From: Ailanthus altissimus
Taxonomy: Eukaryota > Streptophyta > Magnoliopsida > Sapindales > Simaroubaceae
DNA length: 64,000 nt
Assembly: GCA_946807835.1 (NCBI GenBank)
Contig: OX327696.1
Coordinates: 6,894,501 to 6,958,500 of the forward strand
Direction: 5' to 3'
The translations under genes and the position numbers were made by a program. The stretch's first letter is position 1; each line of letters opens with the position of its first letter. Below, piece after piece: positions 1-12,009 of the stretch. Below the pieces are notes generated by a model. That model was not told where the DNA came from. It saw nothing but the letters and a program-made list of their open reading frames with translations, and made no database searches.

Positions 1-206
1 TTTTGCACTAGACACTGTCACTGTCCTCATCGATGTAGATGATGATGATGCCATAGCCACCTCGCACAAATGAGCTCGATACACAATATCACAAATAACC
101 AAGCTCCACCAAATAATTATATCCAACAACTAGCAATTAAAAAATTCACCAACCCAGAATAGTAGTAAGTGCTAAAAAAATAGCCACTCACTGTCCTAAA
201 CCTGGG

Positions 207-218
207 GCTCTGATACCA
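207..218 (-). promoter_or_regulatory. Primer-binding site, initiator-Met tRNA type
   Basis: Read on the minus strand this is TGGTATCAGAGC, the complement of the 3' end of initiator methionine tRNA. It starts two bases inside the LTR border at 221, the usual spacing for priming minus-strand DNA synthesis. Confidence 0.8.
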
Positions 219-220
219 CT

Positions 221-778
221 TGTTACGCCAAGAAGCGTTCAAATAACAATTAGCATTATTACCAATTGTTATGCGGACAATCAATAATGCTAGTTATACC
301 ATAACGAGGCAACCAAACATCCAACAATATGCAAAAAGGAAAGAACACCAAGTTTAACGAGGTTCGGTAATGTTACCTACGTCCTCGGGCGCCGCTAGAA
401 CAAATCCACTATCTTCAAGAGAAGTTACAAAGTTTTTGGGCCACAATACAAATTCCCTAACTATTGGGTCAAACTGCAAATACCCAAATAGTAGGGCTAA
501 TACTGTAATTACCCAAACAATAGGGTATTACTACAAATGCCCAAAAATAAAGGGAAAAATTGAATTCTTACAACTTTCAAGGATTTAAATGTAAAATCCT
601 TGAACTATGAGGTTCTCATAAAGAGATCCTACAAATAGAGGGGAGAAGAGAAATATTCACAAAAATATATTAAATCTCAAGGAGAGCCTTGCCTTATATA
701 GGCCTACCAAAGCACCTCCATGCCATCTCCCACCAATGTGGGATTGGCTCAATTTGGCATATAAGCCAATTTTCAACA
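221..778 (-). repeat. 5' LTR (minus strand)
   Basis: The repeat starts TGTTA and ends CAACA, short inverted termini of the TG..CA type. Read on the minus strand it has a TATATA box at about 695-700 and then a transcribed R-U5 part towards 221. The partner LTR is outside the window, so neither its length nor a target duplication can be confirmed. The stretch at 360-410 resembles the part of the Copia LTR at 27160-27210 that ends a transcribed leader. Confidence 0.72.
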
Positions 779-1400
779 TAATGCACGTACAAATAATTCA
801 TCGTGATTAAAACACACGTCGATTTTATCTTTGCTTTTTATTTCTTGGCCAACTATTAAGATTGAGACGTGTGAGGGATGAGTTTTTGAAACATTAATTT
901 AGCATCGTCCAAGAGAAGAGATGTGGGTTCAATATAACTTTACATTTTGGGTATAGATTGGCTTCTTCTAGCAATTTCAAAATTGGTGTAATCACACGCC
1001 CCACGGCACTGCACAAGTTCCTTCACCGCCACCCTTTTTTTTTTATATGAGGAGAGGGATTTGAACTCAAAAAGTGGAGATAGAAATGTGCTACTAATTT
1101 TTTGTTGTTGGATTGTTAACACAAATATTATATAATAAATATATATATTTATAAATTTATAACACAAAAATAATTGTTTCGTTGATTGATCTATGCAATC
1201 CATCTTATTAAGAAAAAATGTGTTTATTCAAAATTTGGATCCAATAATTATATGTTCAATAAAAATAAAAAATAATTTAATTTTATTATATAGCATTGCG
1301 GCTACAAGAACTTGTTTTTTCTTTAATCTAAATTTTATAAATAATATAGATTTTTACAAAAAAAAAAAGAACAAAACGAAAAAAAGGTAATATGATTTTT
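779..1400. repeat. Dispersed local repeat block, copy 1
   Basis: Non-coding sequence nearly identical to 54838-55400 and partly to 26760-27047, 32555-32640 and 32990-33130. Landmarks are the phrase TGCACGTACAAATA, then CTATTAAGATTG, then GGATCCAATAATTA at about 1238. No open frame in it is conserved between copies. It is either part of a duplicated host segment or an undescribed repeat family. Confidence 0.6.
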
Positions 1401-1404
1401 GTTG

Positions 1405-1870
1405 CAATTGGTGATTTAAAATTGTGACACTTTATTGTTAGCTCGGTTTTTACTTATTCGAGTGGAATTTAGTTTTTATACCATAAATTGTTATTTCAAC
1501 TAAAAATATAATTTTTAGGCACGTTTTGAACACTATATAAACTCTAGTAACCCTTTTAAATTTATCAAGTATCAGAAAGAAACTCTCAGAGCAAAAAATA
1601 AAGAGTTAAAAAATTTTGTGTACTGAGTGCGCAAAGAGAGTGCCATATGAGCACATGAGATCTGTGTGATCAAGAAAGTATTGATAGATCATTGAGAACA
1701 ATTTATCATATTGTATTCCTTAATTATATTTTGTAAGATATGTTTGTGAAATGAATTCTTTGTATATAAGGGGTCAAAAGAGATCATATAATAAGAGTGT
1801 TGCTAGCAAGAATAAGTTTTAGTCACTAAAGTATTGTTGTGTCAAGAATGACATTAAAGATCACAATACA
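1405..1870 (+). repeat. LTR-like fragment, paired with 55390-55760
   Basis: The sequence has a plausible TATA box (ACTATATAAAC, about 1530), a GAGAGTGCCATATGA phrase and a transcribed-leader-like stretch, and recurs at 55390-55760. It looks like the R-U5 end of a degraded LTR carried in the local duplication. No PBS, PPT or target duplication was found, so the call is tentative. Confidence 0.4.
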
Positions 1871-2039
1871 AAGGCTACTCAAAGAGACATGCATTCATAT
1901 ATTTAGAGACCAAAGTCTCAATCCTTAGTAAAGTTAAATCGGTGAAAAGACTTAACTAAATCAACTCTAGAGAAATTAAGAATTGGTTGTAGAGTATATG
2001 AACCTTAAAAAGTTTCGTAAAAGATTTTGAGTTACGGAG

Positions 2040-2500
2040 GAGTTTGTTAGAATTAGATGATTTAAAATTATGTTTAACTATGATTTTGAGTTAGCGATTA
2101 ATGAGGAATCAACACAAGGTCAAGGACGTATTGGATGGACGAGAAAGGGACGAAAAAAAAGAGTCAAAAACGAGGAGAGACATGGAGCATAAAAAGAGCC
2201 AAGGCAGCATCGCAATGGCGCCTAGACGCTAAGACCTAGCCAACTTTTGGGAAAACTCTTATTTTTAAGCGATTTAATTTGTTTGATCAGTTTTAAACTC
2301 TTATAATGCATAATTTTTATCTAACGGGACTTAGAGTTTAAAAACATTTTAAAGCTTATATAAATTCTTGTAAATTTATTAAATTAATTGAGCATCTGAA
2401 TGCATCAAGAAAAGAGAGAATAGAAAACTAAGATAGCTCTACAAAACTTAGTGCACGAAAGAGAAACTCAAAGTGTTAGAGCCAAAAAAACCCAACAAAT
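2040..2500 (+). repeat. Possible second LTR-like fragment
   Basis: A purine-rich GGAGGAG is followed by TTGTTAGAATTAG, like a PPT-LTR junction, and a TATATAAATTC motif lies at about 2360. The part after the TATA box loosely resembles 1530-1620. There is no coding remnant. It could equally be unrelated AT-rich sequence. Confidence 0.25.
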
Positions 2501-2529
2501 AATATTAAATTTAAGAATCTAGATTTCCT

Positions 2530-2860
2530 AACATAAGTAAAATTAGCATCGTCGTTATGCTAATTTTTAAATGTTAGCTCGTGAATGATATTATAAAACA
2601 AAAAATAAAAAAGAAAGGAGAATGAAACAAACATAATAAAGATATGTATAATTCTAGCTGAGCCCACCAGGAAGAAAGGTTTTCAGCCAACGTGAAGGAG
2701 GTGCGAGTCGTTCTCAGATAGGGTAGGTCAATTTATAACAAATAATTTAAGTAGCTTGATAAAATGTATAATAGTACACAAAATAATTGATTCATTGTTT
2801 GATCTATTCAGTCCATCTTACTTAGAAAAAATATATGTGCTTAGTTGGACAGACATTTTA
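2530..2860. repeat. Dispersed repeat block with a conserved GAGCCCACCAG core
   Basis: The core around 2660-2720 (AGCTGAGCCCACCAGGAAG, then GGTTTTCAGCCAACG) recurs at 25895-25950 and 32865-32910 with the same neighbours. It is not an obvious coding exon in either strand because the copies differ by indels that break every frame. It is a marker of the local duplications. Confidence 0.5.
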
Positions 2861-4060
2861 ATTTATGCCTCTTAATTTAATTTAAGCATAACTGCTAATA
2901 TGAAAAAACCTGAATAATTTTATAAGTTAACGAGTCACTTAGTTCTTGTATGGTGACATTGAAGAATCATTAGGACTCTTTGAATAACCATTGTCCTTGC
3001 CTATTTGATTCATCCATAATCTCTTTTGAGTTTAAGGGAGGTTTAAGAAGTTTCTTTGCAGGTGACTCTAAAATATAGGTGATTTACAGTCTTACGAAAA
3101 ATTTCTCTTTTGAATTAATTCTTTAACACCAACATAAATTACGTGAACTAAAATGCATTATAGATTTTCTTGTGATTTATAGAGTTTTTGAGTCTTGTTT
3201 CGGACTAGCGGTAATAGTTTTATTTTGAACTTAAAAGCCAAAACAAATATTGAATTATTTTTTAAAAGAAATTAATTGTTTTAGTCTTAAAAGCAAAAAT
3301 ATTAATTCTTGTAGTAATCCCACGTGTCAAGGCAACAACACAGGGAATGTTAGACGACCAATCCAATGAGTGCTACGTGGTCCAAAAAGAATTCAAAAAA
3401 TTGAAGAAGCATTATTCAAGGCTATTGATTATTGCTTACAACACATCGTCAACTAGAGTACTTCTTAATTCTCAAAAAAAAAAAAAATTAGAGTACTTCT
3501 TAGATACTTAAAAAGAATTTCTTACATTCTTTAGGCATGGAAGGAAGATAACAGAATTGTCTATTTTATCTTATTTTATATAATACAGAGTGAGTTTTAT
3601 ATAGACTTTAAATTAACACAAAATAGTAAAATAATATATATATAAATATATCATTAATATTTTTTAATCTTAAAATGATGCAATAGAAATAAGATTGAGT
3701 TTAAATACTAGAGTTTAGAAATAATTGAAGAGTAGAGACTTGGTGAATATATTAGCAAATTAATCATTAAAAGAGATGGAGTAGAAATAATTGTTCCTTA
3801 AAAATATGTTGCCGAATAAAGTGACAACATGTTTAGTCTATTTATAAAGAACATTATTGTGAGTTATTTAAATTGCACTTTGATTAACATAATAAATAAG
3901 TGTAGCTTCAAAGCGAAAAATACTTATATCTTAATAAGTTATTGAAGTTAAGCAATCTTGTAAATAATACCAACAAAAATATAATAATGAGGCTCAATAT
4001 TATAACAAGCTGTCAACTTTTTACATCTTATAAAATAATAAAAATTTTCAATCTTTTTAC
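2861..4060. other. AT-rich intergenic sequence, no gene seen
   Basis: Only short random frames. A phrase at 3790-3910 (ATGTTGCCGAATAAAGTG) recurs at 55820 and, more weakly, at 33450, so this part also belongs to the duplicated units. A short direct repeat (TAGAGTACTTCTTA) flanks an A-run at about 3455-3505. Confidence 0.5.
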
Positions 4061-5300
4061 TTAAAAATGTGTGGATGTGATTTTATTAGTCCACATAAAA
4101 AAACTCAATCATATACGGTCGTGTTAATTTCGCATCTACTAATTACATAAAATTCTCGATTGATCAAATTGACCCCAATTGCTAAGCTAGTCTTAAGATT
4201 TTAAACCTCGTATTTTTTAAAGGATTACCTTTATCTTGTTTATTATCCCCTTCACATAAATCGATTATCCATATAAATTTAAAATAGATTCATATGCAGC
4301 TCATAAAATTAATTATTTCGACCTGAAATTAGAGTAAAACTAACAATAACCAGTTTCCTTAATTCTCTCCCCATTTTTTATTATTTAAATCACTAATTTT
4401 TCTCGAGACAAATTGAAAACAATCTCCACCAAAAAGATTTGACAAATATAAAAAAAAAATGAACTCATAAAACACAATCAAAGGCCATTCAAATACAGTT
4501 TGATTAAAACAAATTTGTCCTCGTCGGGAACATTTAGACGTGTTTGTAAATAGCAGAAAAAGTAGAGGTGGATATGTAATTCCGGGCAATGCCCTCGTTG
4601 AGAATATATAGAACGTAGAAGAGCAAAAATCAATTACGAGTGAACGAATAATGCAATAAACTTCAATAATTGAGAACGTCCAAAAAACAAACGTCCCTTT
4701 CTTCCGCATGAGAAATTAGTCGGCTGTGACCAAACTCACTCCGCACCTTCTTGTATTGAATTGACAATTCTACCCCTTATCTTGTTACTGTCGATGACGT
4801 GGACTAACAAAATCTCGTCCGCACATTCTCGAGTAGAGAGATTTTTGCGAAGGGGCAGTAATTTTTTCACGATCGATTTTCTTTTTTACATTAATTATCT
4901 GATTTCAACAATTATTTATTTTGTGCTATTATGAATAGTCTTTTTAAAGAGATTTTATTTTCTTTATTTTTTTAATTTTCTGTAGGGCCATTTTGAGAAT
5001 GCACGATATGCTGAGCAGTTGAAGTGTAAAGTAAGATCTGTGACAAAAATTTTCTTTTCTTTTACAGATGTTAATGGACTTGACTTGCCAACCTTTTATT
5101 TGTATTCTGCTCTTTTCTCTTTCTTAATTCAATGACCATTCACCACTGGGATTTTTTCATATCTTCATATTTTGTTTACTGTTTACACATTGTTGTACTG
5201 CTGAATGCTAACTAATAATTATTATTATTCATGTTCATAGATGATTCACCGTGATTAAAACACATGTCAATTTTATTTTGAAAAACAAATGAACGGTGGA
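4060..5300. repeat. Kunitz-upstream duplicated block, copy A (Kunitz gene absent)
   Basis: About 1.2 kb that recurs at 33700-34860 and 56090-57400, in each of those cases about 1.3 kb upstream of a Kunitz gene. Here similarity stops near 5300 and no Kunitz sequence follows. The block holds splice-like landmarks: a pyrimidine tract ending CTGTAG at about 4985, then GGCCATTTTGAGAATGC, then a GTAAG donor at about 5030 and a second acceptor TTTTACAG at about 5068. These may be exon remnants of an unrecognised gene; the short frames differ between copies. Confidence 0.6.
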
Positions 5301-6584
5301 GTATAGACTCTTTAGTTTGGTATATGTGCCATATTAATATTCTCTCGGTACTATAATAATTTCAAAAATGCTATCGTAATCAATTTTTTAAAATTATGTC
5401 ATCTTGGGGTTAAAAATTAAATAAAAATAATCCATTTTAGACATAAAAATCAGCAAAATTCTAAAAATCTTAAAGACTTTTATTCTTATTCTAATTGACT
5501 TAGTAAAAAAAAACGCTGTTCTTTTTCTTCTTCTTATCTTTGTTTTAATTCTAAATTATAACATTCAAAATATCCACATTCTTCCTCCTCATTGTCAAAG
5601 AGTTACACGGTGGAGCTAAGAGTTTCATACTCAGCATTGTATGGGCTCCTACGCCGTTTGGTGGGGGTGGCAGTGGTGGATTTTATGTGGATCTTGAAGT
5701 TGGAGTACTGGGTGCTGTATTTCACCATTTTTAGATCCATGTAAGTGCTCCACATGCATATTATAATTTCATTTAATTTCTTAGTCGAATATAATTAAAT
5801 TTATTTGGTAATCCAATTTAAAAATTTAATGAGTATGTATACTCTTAGCCAAATATACTTGTTTGAAAATTTAATGAGTATGTATACTCTTAGCCAAATA
5901 TACTTGTTTCATGCCCCATTTTTCCTTCATCGTTGAATAATCATTTTCAATAACTTCAAGTACATTGGGTCTTTTGAGGCCCTAATAGAATAGGTTTAGG
6001 AGTCATCCGTATTTTCATCATCAAACCTCGAATAGATAGTTGATGATCAATTGGTGCTCTTTTTCTAAAATGGGTCCTCTTAAAACTCTGTTAATATATG
6101 TAAAAATGTCAAAAAAAATTTGTTTTGAATTTGGCTTGATTTCAGGCTCTGTAATAGAATATGCGTATTTGATGTTTGTTAAAATGTCTTTGTAGAATGA
6201 TAGAATCTTCGAATAAATAAAGCTTAATTTTTAACTAATAATGAAATTCTAAAAAAAAGTACCTAAATTTCATATTAACTCCAAATTAATTACATACCAT
6301 AAATAGCATTTTTAAAAGCTATAAAGATTAGAAAAAATGTACAACTTAAACAATAAAATATAAAGCAAATTGAGACAATTTTCTCAATGCCAAAATATAG
6401 AGAAGTAGAGTATTGAAGACATCAATTGAAATAAATTTTATTGAAAAAGAAATCTTGCCAAAAAAAAAGAAAAAAAAACAACAACAACAACAATGGCAGC
6501 AATAAAATAATAGTAGAGGCTGTAGATGAAGAGTTAAATCTATTTTGTACTTTTTGTCACTGTCATGAGTAGACTAATCTAACT
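5301..6584. other. AT-rich sequence, no recognisable gene
   Basis: Nothing I can assign. A short GC-richer patch at 5600-5740 can be read as a glycine-rich peptide in one frame but has no start, no conserved motif and no copy elsewhere in the window. Confidence 0.4.
5821..5909. repeat. Tandem duplication of a 45-bp unit
   Basis: Two adjacent, essentially identical 45-bp units start at 5821 and 5866. Each contains GAGTATGTATACTC, whose outer six bases on each side pair. The near-perfect match implies a recent duplication. Confidence 0.85.
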
Positions 6585-6775
6585 AGGAATGGCAAAAAAA
6601 TTCGCAAGTCCGCTAAAACTCACCTGCATTGGAAAGAATTTGGTAAGATTTGAAGTGGATTTGGTATACAAAATTAAAACCCGTAACGGATTTGGTACGG
6701 GTATGATTTTGGTAAAAAATTCGTGGATACCCGCAATGGGTATCCGCACATACTACATTTAAAAAAATAAAAATA
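6585..6775. mobile_element. hAT-like non-autonomous element end
   Basis: The stretch starts TAGGAATGGCAAAAA and is followed by repeated GGGTA/TACCC words (ACGGGTATGATTTTGG, GGATACCCGC, TGGGTATCCGC), a composition common in ends of plant hAT elements. No matching opposite end or 8-bp target duplication was found and the 3' side runs into the tandem array, so this is a fragment at best. Confidence 0.35.
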
Positions 6776-6884
6776 TGAGTTGATTGTTTTTGTATTTTTT
6801 TTATCTCACATCAAAAAGTTTATATTTAGTTTGACGTTACTCATACCATTCAATAAAAATAAATAAAATTAGTTCAAAGGGACT

Positions 6885-7465
6885 AATGATTGTAATTGAA
6901 ATTAAAAATAAAATTATAGAATTTAACGTAATTGAAATTGGAACTAAAATATTTAATATTTAATGTAATTGAAAGTGAATTTGGAATTATAACATTTAAA
7001 GTATTTGAAATTAGAATTAAACATTTAATGCAATTGAAATTAGAAATGAAATTGGATTTAGAATGATAACATTTAATGTAATTGAAATTAAAATTAGATT
7101 TGAAATTATAACATTTAACACAAGAATTATAATATTTAATGTAAATAAAATTAGAATTAGAATTGAAATTAAAATATTTAACGTAATTGAAATTTAATTT
7201 GAAATTATAACATTTGACTATCGAAATTAGAATTATAATTATAACAATTTAATGTAATTAAAATTAAAATTTGATTTAGCGTTATGACATTTAATATAAT
7301 TGAAATCGAAATTGAATTTAAAATTATAACATTTAACATAATTGAAATTGAAATTAAAATTAGAATTACGACATTTAATGTATTTGAAATTGAAATTGAA
7401 ATTGAAATTAAAATTAGAATTGAAAATAAAATTATAGTATTTAATGTAAATGAAATTATACTACT
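6885..7465. repeat. Degenerate tandem array rich in GAAATT hexamers
   Basis: About a dozen imperfect repeats, roughly 40-60 bp each, share the core ATAACATTTAATGTAATTG followed by runs of GAAATT/AAAATT/GAATT. The hexamer gives an open frame of alternating I/E/K residues (7284 onward), an artefact of the repeat rather than a protein. The array abuts and reads into the Copia pol fragment, so it either replaced the Copia gag region or expanded next to it. Confidence 0.75.
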
Positions 7466-7479
7466 TAATATTGAAATAT

Positions 7480-10085
7480 TTAGGCTGAAACAACCAAAAC
7501 TTAAGAAACAAAATATTTCTCTTGATGATAAAACATTCCTTTGGCACTTTAGATTAGGTCATATTAACCTAAAAATGATACAATGATCAGTAAAGGACCC
7601 TTAAATAGTTTAAAGGTCGGTATTTTACCAGTTTGCAAATCTTGCTTGGAGGGTAAAATAACTAAATGACCTTTTACTAGAAAAGGTAATATGGCCAAAG
7701 ATCCTTTGGAACTAGTACATTCGGATGTCTGTGGTCCAATTAATGTACAAACTAGAAGAAGATATGAATATTTTATCACTTTTCTTGATGATTATTCTCA
7801 CTATGACTATGTATATTTGATGTATAGAAAATGGAAAAAGTTTAAAGAATTTAAAGAATTTTCGAGCCAAATTTAAGAAAAAACTCAATAAACTATTAAA
7901 AGTACTTCAATCTAGTTAAGGAGGTGAATACTTTAATATTGAATTTAAAGATCACCTAAAAAAGAATGGGATCATATCCCAACTTACTACTCCAAGAACA
8001 CTACAACAAAATGGTGTTGTTGAAAGAAGAAATTGAACGTTACTAGTTATGGTGAGATCTATGCTTGGATTTCATTGTTACCCGCTTCTTTTTGGGGATA
8101 TGCATTACAAACAGCAATGTATATTCTTAACGTAGTACCATCTAAATCAATCTCTAAAACACTTTTAGAGTTGTGGAATGGTTGCAAGCCTTCTTTGCAA
8201 CACTTTTGCATATGAGGGTGTTCAGCACACGTATTAAAGGGAAAGATTAGAAAGTTGGAACCACGTTCAGAATTATATCTCTTTGTAGGCTACCCCAAAT
8301 AGACAAGAGGTGGTTTCTGTTATAACCCTCAAGATGATAAAGTATTTGTGTCGAGAAATGCTACTTTTATTGAGGATAATTATATAAGAGATCACATACC
8401 TAAAAGTAAAGTTGTTATCGAGGAACTACTTTTTGTGAGGTTATACCTCAACAACCAACAATTGTTGTTGGATCACAAAGCCTACAAACCATGCTTATTA
8501 GTCAGAACACACTACCGCCACTTAAGTGCAGTGAGAGGGTAGTAAGACCACTCATACGCTACACTTTAATTGGAGAAGCATAAGTTACAATCTTCGATGA
8601 TAGTGTATCCATTGACATATAAACAAGTAATAGAAGATTCTGACACAGAGAAATAGCTTGAGGCCATGAATCTAGAGATAGAGTCAATACACTTTAACTC
8701 AATTCTAGGAGCTTGTAAATCTACCCGAATGATTTAAATCCATTGGGTACAAATAGGTTTATAAAAAAAAAAGAGGAGCAGATAAAAAAGTGGAGACTTT
8801 CAAAGCAAAACTAGTGACAAAGGGTTATACTCAAAAAATGGAGTTAATTATGAGAAGACTTTCTCACTAGTAGCCATGCTAAAATCTATTTGCATTCTTT
8901 TATCCATTGCCCCTTATTTAGATTACAAGATTTGGTAAATAGATGTCAAGAATACTTTTTTGAATGGCAATCTTGATGAAACCATTTACATAGTTCAACT
9001 AGAGAGATTCACAGAACAAGTTCAAAAGCAAAAGGCTTGCATGCTGTAGAGGTATATTTATAGGCTTAAGCAAGCATTTAATCTTGGAATATAAGATTTG
9101 ATCAAGCTATCAAGTCTTATAGTCTTGAACAAAATATTGATGAAGCTTGTATATACAAGTGCACCAATGAGGGCAAAGTAATTTTCTTAATTTTTACGTT
9201 GATGATATTCTTCTCAATGGGAATGATAAAGAAGTATTATCAAATGTAAAGAAATGGCTAGCTAAGTAATTTCAAATAAAAGATTTGGGAGAAACAAGTT
9301 ATGTTCTTAGGAAACTCTTAGCACTATCTCAAGCATCGTACATAATAAGATCCTTGTAAGGTTTTTGATGCAGAATTCTAAAAAAGGTATTTTACCTTAT
9401 CGTTATAAAATTTACTTGTCTAAGGCACAATGTCCTAAGATACCTTAACAAGAAGAGAAAATGAGACGGATACTCTATGCCTCTGCAGTAGGCAGCCTAA
9501 TGTATGCCATGTTATGTATTAGGCCCGATATTTACTATTCGGTGAGTATAGTCAGCCGGTATCAATCCAATCTAGGATATGAATATTCTTTAGTTTCAAA
9601 TGAAATAAGTGTCTTAAAGTGGGTTGCAGTAAAGTATATTCTCAAGTACCTATTGAAAATGAGGAATTATATGTTTTTTTTTGTAAGAATTTGATCCTAA
9701 TTAGATACATTGATTCTGATTTTCAATCTGACTTAGATTCTAAAAAATTCACGTCTGGATCAGTGTTCACTCTTTGTGGTAGAGCCATTGTGTGGAGAAG
9801 CATAAAGTAACGGCTTGTGAAGTAGCTAAAGAAGTTATTCTAGATATGAATAAACCCTTTACACTTTATTGTGATAATAACGGTGCAGTGGTGAATTCTA
9901 AAGAGTCAAGAAGTCAAAAAAGAGGCAAGCACATAGAAAGTAAATACCATCTAATCAAAGAGATTGTTCACCAAGGAGATGTTATGGTAAAGAAAATTGA
10001 GTCACAAAATAACTATACTGATCCTTTTACGAAGACTCTTCCTGCTGCTAGTTTTGAGTGTCACTTAGAGGGTCTAGGGATATGA
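7480..10085 (+). pseudogene. Copia polyprotein remnant (integrase, RT, RNase H)
   Basis: Broken frames on the plus strand follow the Copia order. The pre-integrase segment (FLWHFRLGHINL, with one zinc-finger His) is at 7530-7590. The integrase core starts at 7691 (ELVHSDVCGP, first Asp, then FLDDYSHY). Host-protein-like integrase tail follows at 8033-8420, decayed RT at about 8700-9300, and RT connection/RNase H at 9461-10085 (ASAVGSLMYAM, RPDIYYSVS, TLYCDNNGAV, TDPFTKTLP). Stops and frameshifts occur throughout, so it is inactive. Gag and protease are missing; the tandem array at 6885-7465 sits where they would be. Confidence 0.88.
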
Positions 10086-10107
10086 GACATGTCTCACATA
10101 CTTTAGG

Positions 10108-11180
10108 GCAAGTGGGAGATTATTAGAAATATGCCCTTAAAGTATAATTATTTGTATTTAGATACTGTTGAAAATAATTAATAGAGGTTATTCATTTAAT
10201 CTTATATTTATAATTATGATTATTTTATTCAAATATTATGAAATTCCTTGATTATTATATGTAATAAGTGCGGTCCTTAGTTTGAATAAAGACGAGAACT
10301 TTATTTTGATAAACAATAAGTGCGGTTCATTTATATATTGCATATAGTAGTCTTATCTGAATCATTCTATGTGTTGACATAAAAAATAGAGGCGCTTTGT
10401 ATAATGTTGATTATATAGAACTGGATCACAATAAAATTAATTCTTTATTAATCTCTGTTAGTTAAAAAAAGTTATTTATCACAATATAATCATATATGAA
10501 TTAATCTTAATCCTGAGTGATTAATAAACTTCTATTCATCGAGTTATGTTTATTAATTTACAAGGGAAAGACTATAAAATATTTTTAATTAATTACTAAG
10601 TATTTTATAAATATAACAAAATTGATAGCTAGGAATATTTCTCACAGATATGGAATTCACTCATTTTAAGAAGAAGTTAGATAAATTGTTCCCTTAATAA
10701 TTGATTCTGGTCTCGAACATAATGAGCGCTCAAATTTTTTTATGAGTTAAAGAAAATAATAAATTTGTGAATTTCATAAATTAAATATTTAAAAAAGGAT
10801 TAATGTGGATCAAGGATAAAAATGTAATTAGAAAGGTTAACAGATACTCGACCTACCTCTTATTATGAACACTTGTAGATGATTGATCTATATGAAATTA
10901 TTATTAAACAGACAGAGACAATTTTCTATTTTATAATTTATCTACAAAATTAAGAGTTCAATTTTATATTTTTAGTTGAGTAATATAAAGTTAATAAATA
11001 AAATCATATAAATTAAAGAGTTTAATTAAATAATTTAATTTATTAGAGTTTAATTTTATCATAATCCTATTAAGATTAAGAGTTTAGATAATATAAGGAT
11101 TCTTATATTATAAATATGTGATTTATAGTCACTTTTTATATATTCTTCATTAGTACTTTTTTTAGATTAAATTTTTTCTA
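10108..11180 (+). repeat. PPT and 3' LTR of the plus-strand Copia element
   Basis: A purine tract (GCAAGTGGGAGAT, 10108-10120) directly follows the RNase H frame, and an LTR-like sequence starts at 10121 with TATTAGAAATATGCCC, a mutated form of the TGTTAGAAATATGCCC start seen in related Copia elements. The LTR body is AT-rich and the right border is not visible; about 11.1-11.2 kb is my estimate. No 5' LTR was found. Confidence 0.6.
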
Positions 11181-11477
11181 AAGAAAAAATTAAGAACACA
11201 AAATTTAAATCTTTTATAATTTTTCAACTCGCTCACATAAATAATTTATTGGTATAAGATATATCATACAAATTTTATTGATGTTATAAAAATATTTATA
11301 AAAAATTTATTATTAAAGTATTTTTTTTATACTATCTTATTGTTAAATTTAAATAGATATAAAAAAATTTTAAATCATTGCTACACGTATCGTGCTGGTA
11401 CATTCTAACAAAATTCAACTCAAATGTGCCACCGTGCCTTAACCGGTGCAACATAAAATTGTGTTGTGTTAGCCCAG
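11181..11477. other. AT-rich flank of the chromovirus insertion
   Basis: No gene. The last five bases (CCCAG, 11473-11477) form the left target-site duplication of the chromovirus; the right copy is CCAAG, one mismatch. Confidence 0.5.
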
Positions 11478-12009
11478 TGTCACGACCCGATTTCTCGAAA
11501 CCGTGCGGCCTTAGACACTTGCTAGTGCTAAGCAGCCTACAAGACCCCAATAACCAAAGAAAGAGATGAAGAAGAAGCACACCAAGTGTTTGAGAGAATG
11601 CTCTCGGATTTTATTACTAAAGAAAGATTACAAAGCTATACAATTACAATCTAAGAGTATTTCTACAATTTGGAGGATGGTTTCTCAAATGAGAACTCCA
11701 CCTATTTATAGCTAAAGCTATATACAATGGACGGCTAGGATTAACTCTAATCCAATGGTCCACATCTAAAGAGGAGAATATGCTAAGGAATATTCTAAAA
11801 GATGCCAACTACCAAAAGTATATCCAAAAGAATATGCCTTTTCTAGATTATTCTCCCACCTACCACATTAATGTGGCCTCAACTCAACTCCAATGGGCCT
11901 TCTAGAAGCTCTAGCCCATTTAACCAAAAATGGACTAAGACACCCCCTTGGTGGTCTTGTCGCGCGCCAAATACTCGAGTAATTGCTTGAGAATATTTGG
12001 GGCATGACA
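11478..12009 (-). repeat. 3' LTR of the chromovirus
   Basis: Starts TGTCACGACCC and ends GGGCATGACA, forming 6-base inverted ends. It matches 23123-23653 over its whole length. The adjoining bases 12010-12025 are a polypyrimidine run, which is the PPT when read on minus. Confidence 0.92.

Larger units (their letters stand above)
1..778 (-). mobile_element. 5' end of a minus-strand LTR retrotransposon, cut by the window edge
   Basis: On the minus strand an LTR (221-778) is followed by a primer-binding site (207-218) and about 200 bp of leader that runs off the left edge. No coding part is in the window, so superfamily cannot be assigned; a Met-initiator PBS and a short LTR would suit Copia or a chromovirus. 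The flank to the right (from 779) is a local repeat block that recurs without an LTR at 54838, which fixes the right border. Confidence 0.75.

Noticed and set aside
5600..5740. Glycine-rich peptide frame
   Set aside because: No start, no family, no second copy; composition alone is not evidence.
7284..7480. Open frame of alternating Ile/Glu/Lys residues
   Set aside because: It is the translation of a GAAATT tandem array; no start context and no relatives. Only the last part belongs to Copia pol.
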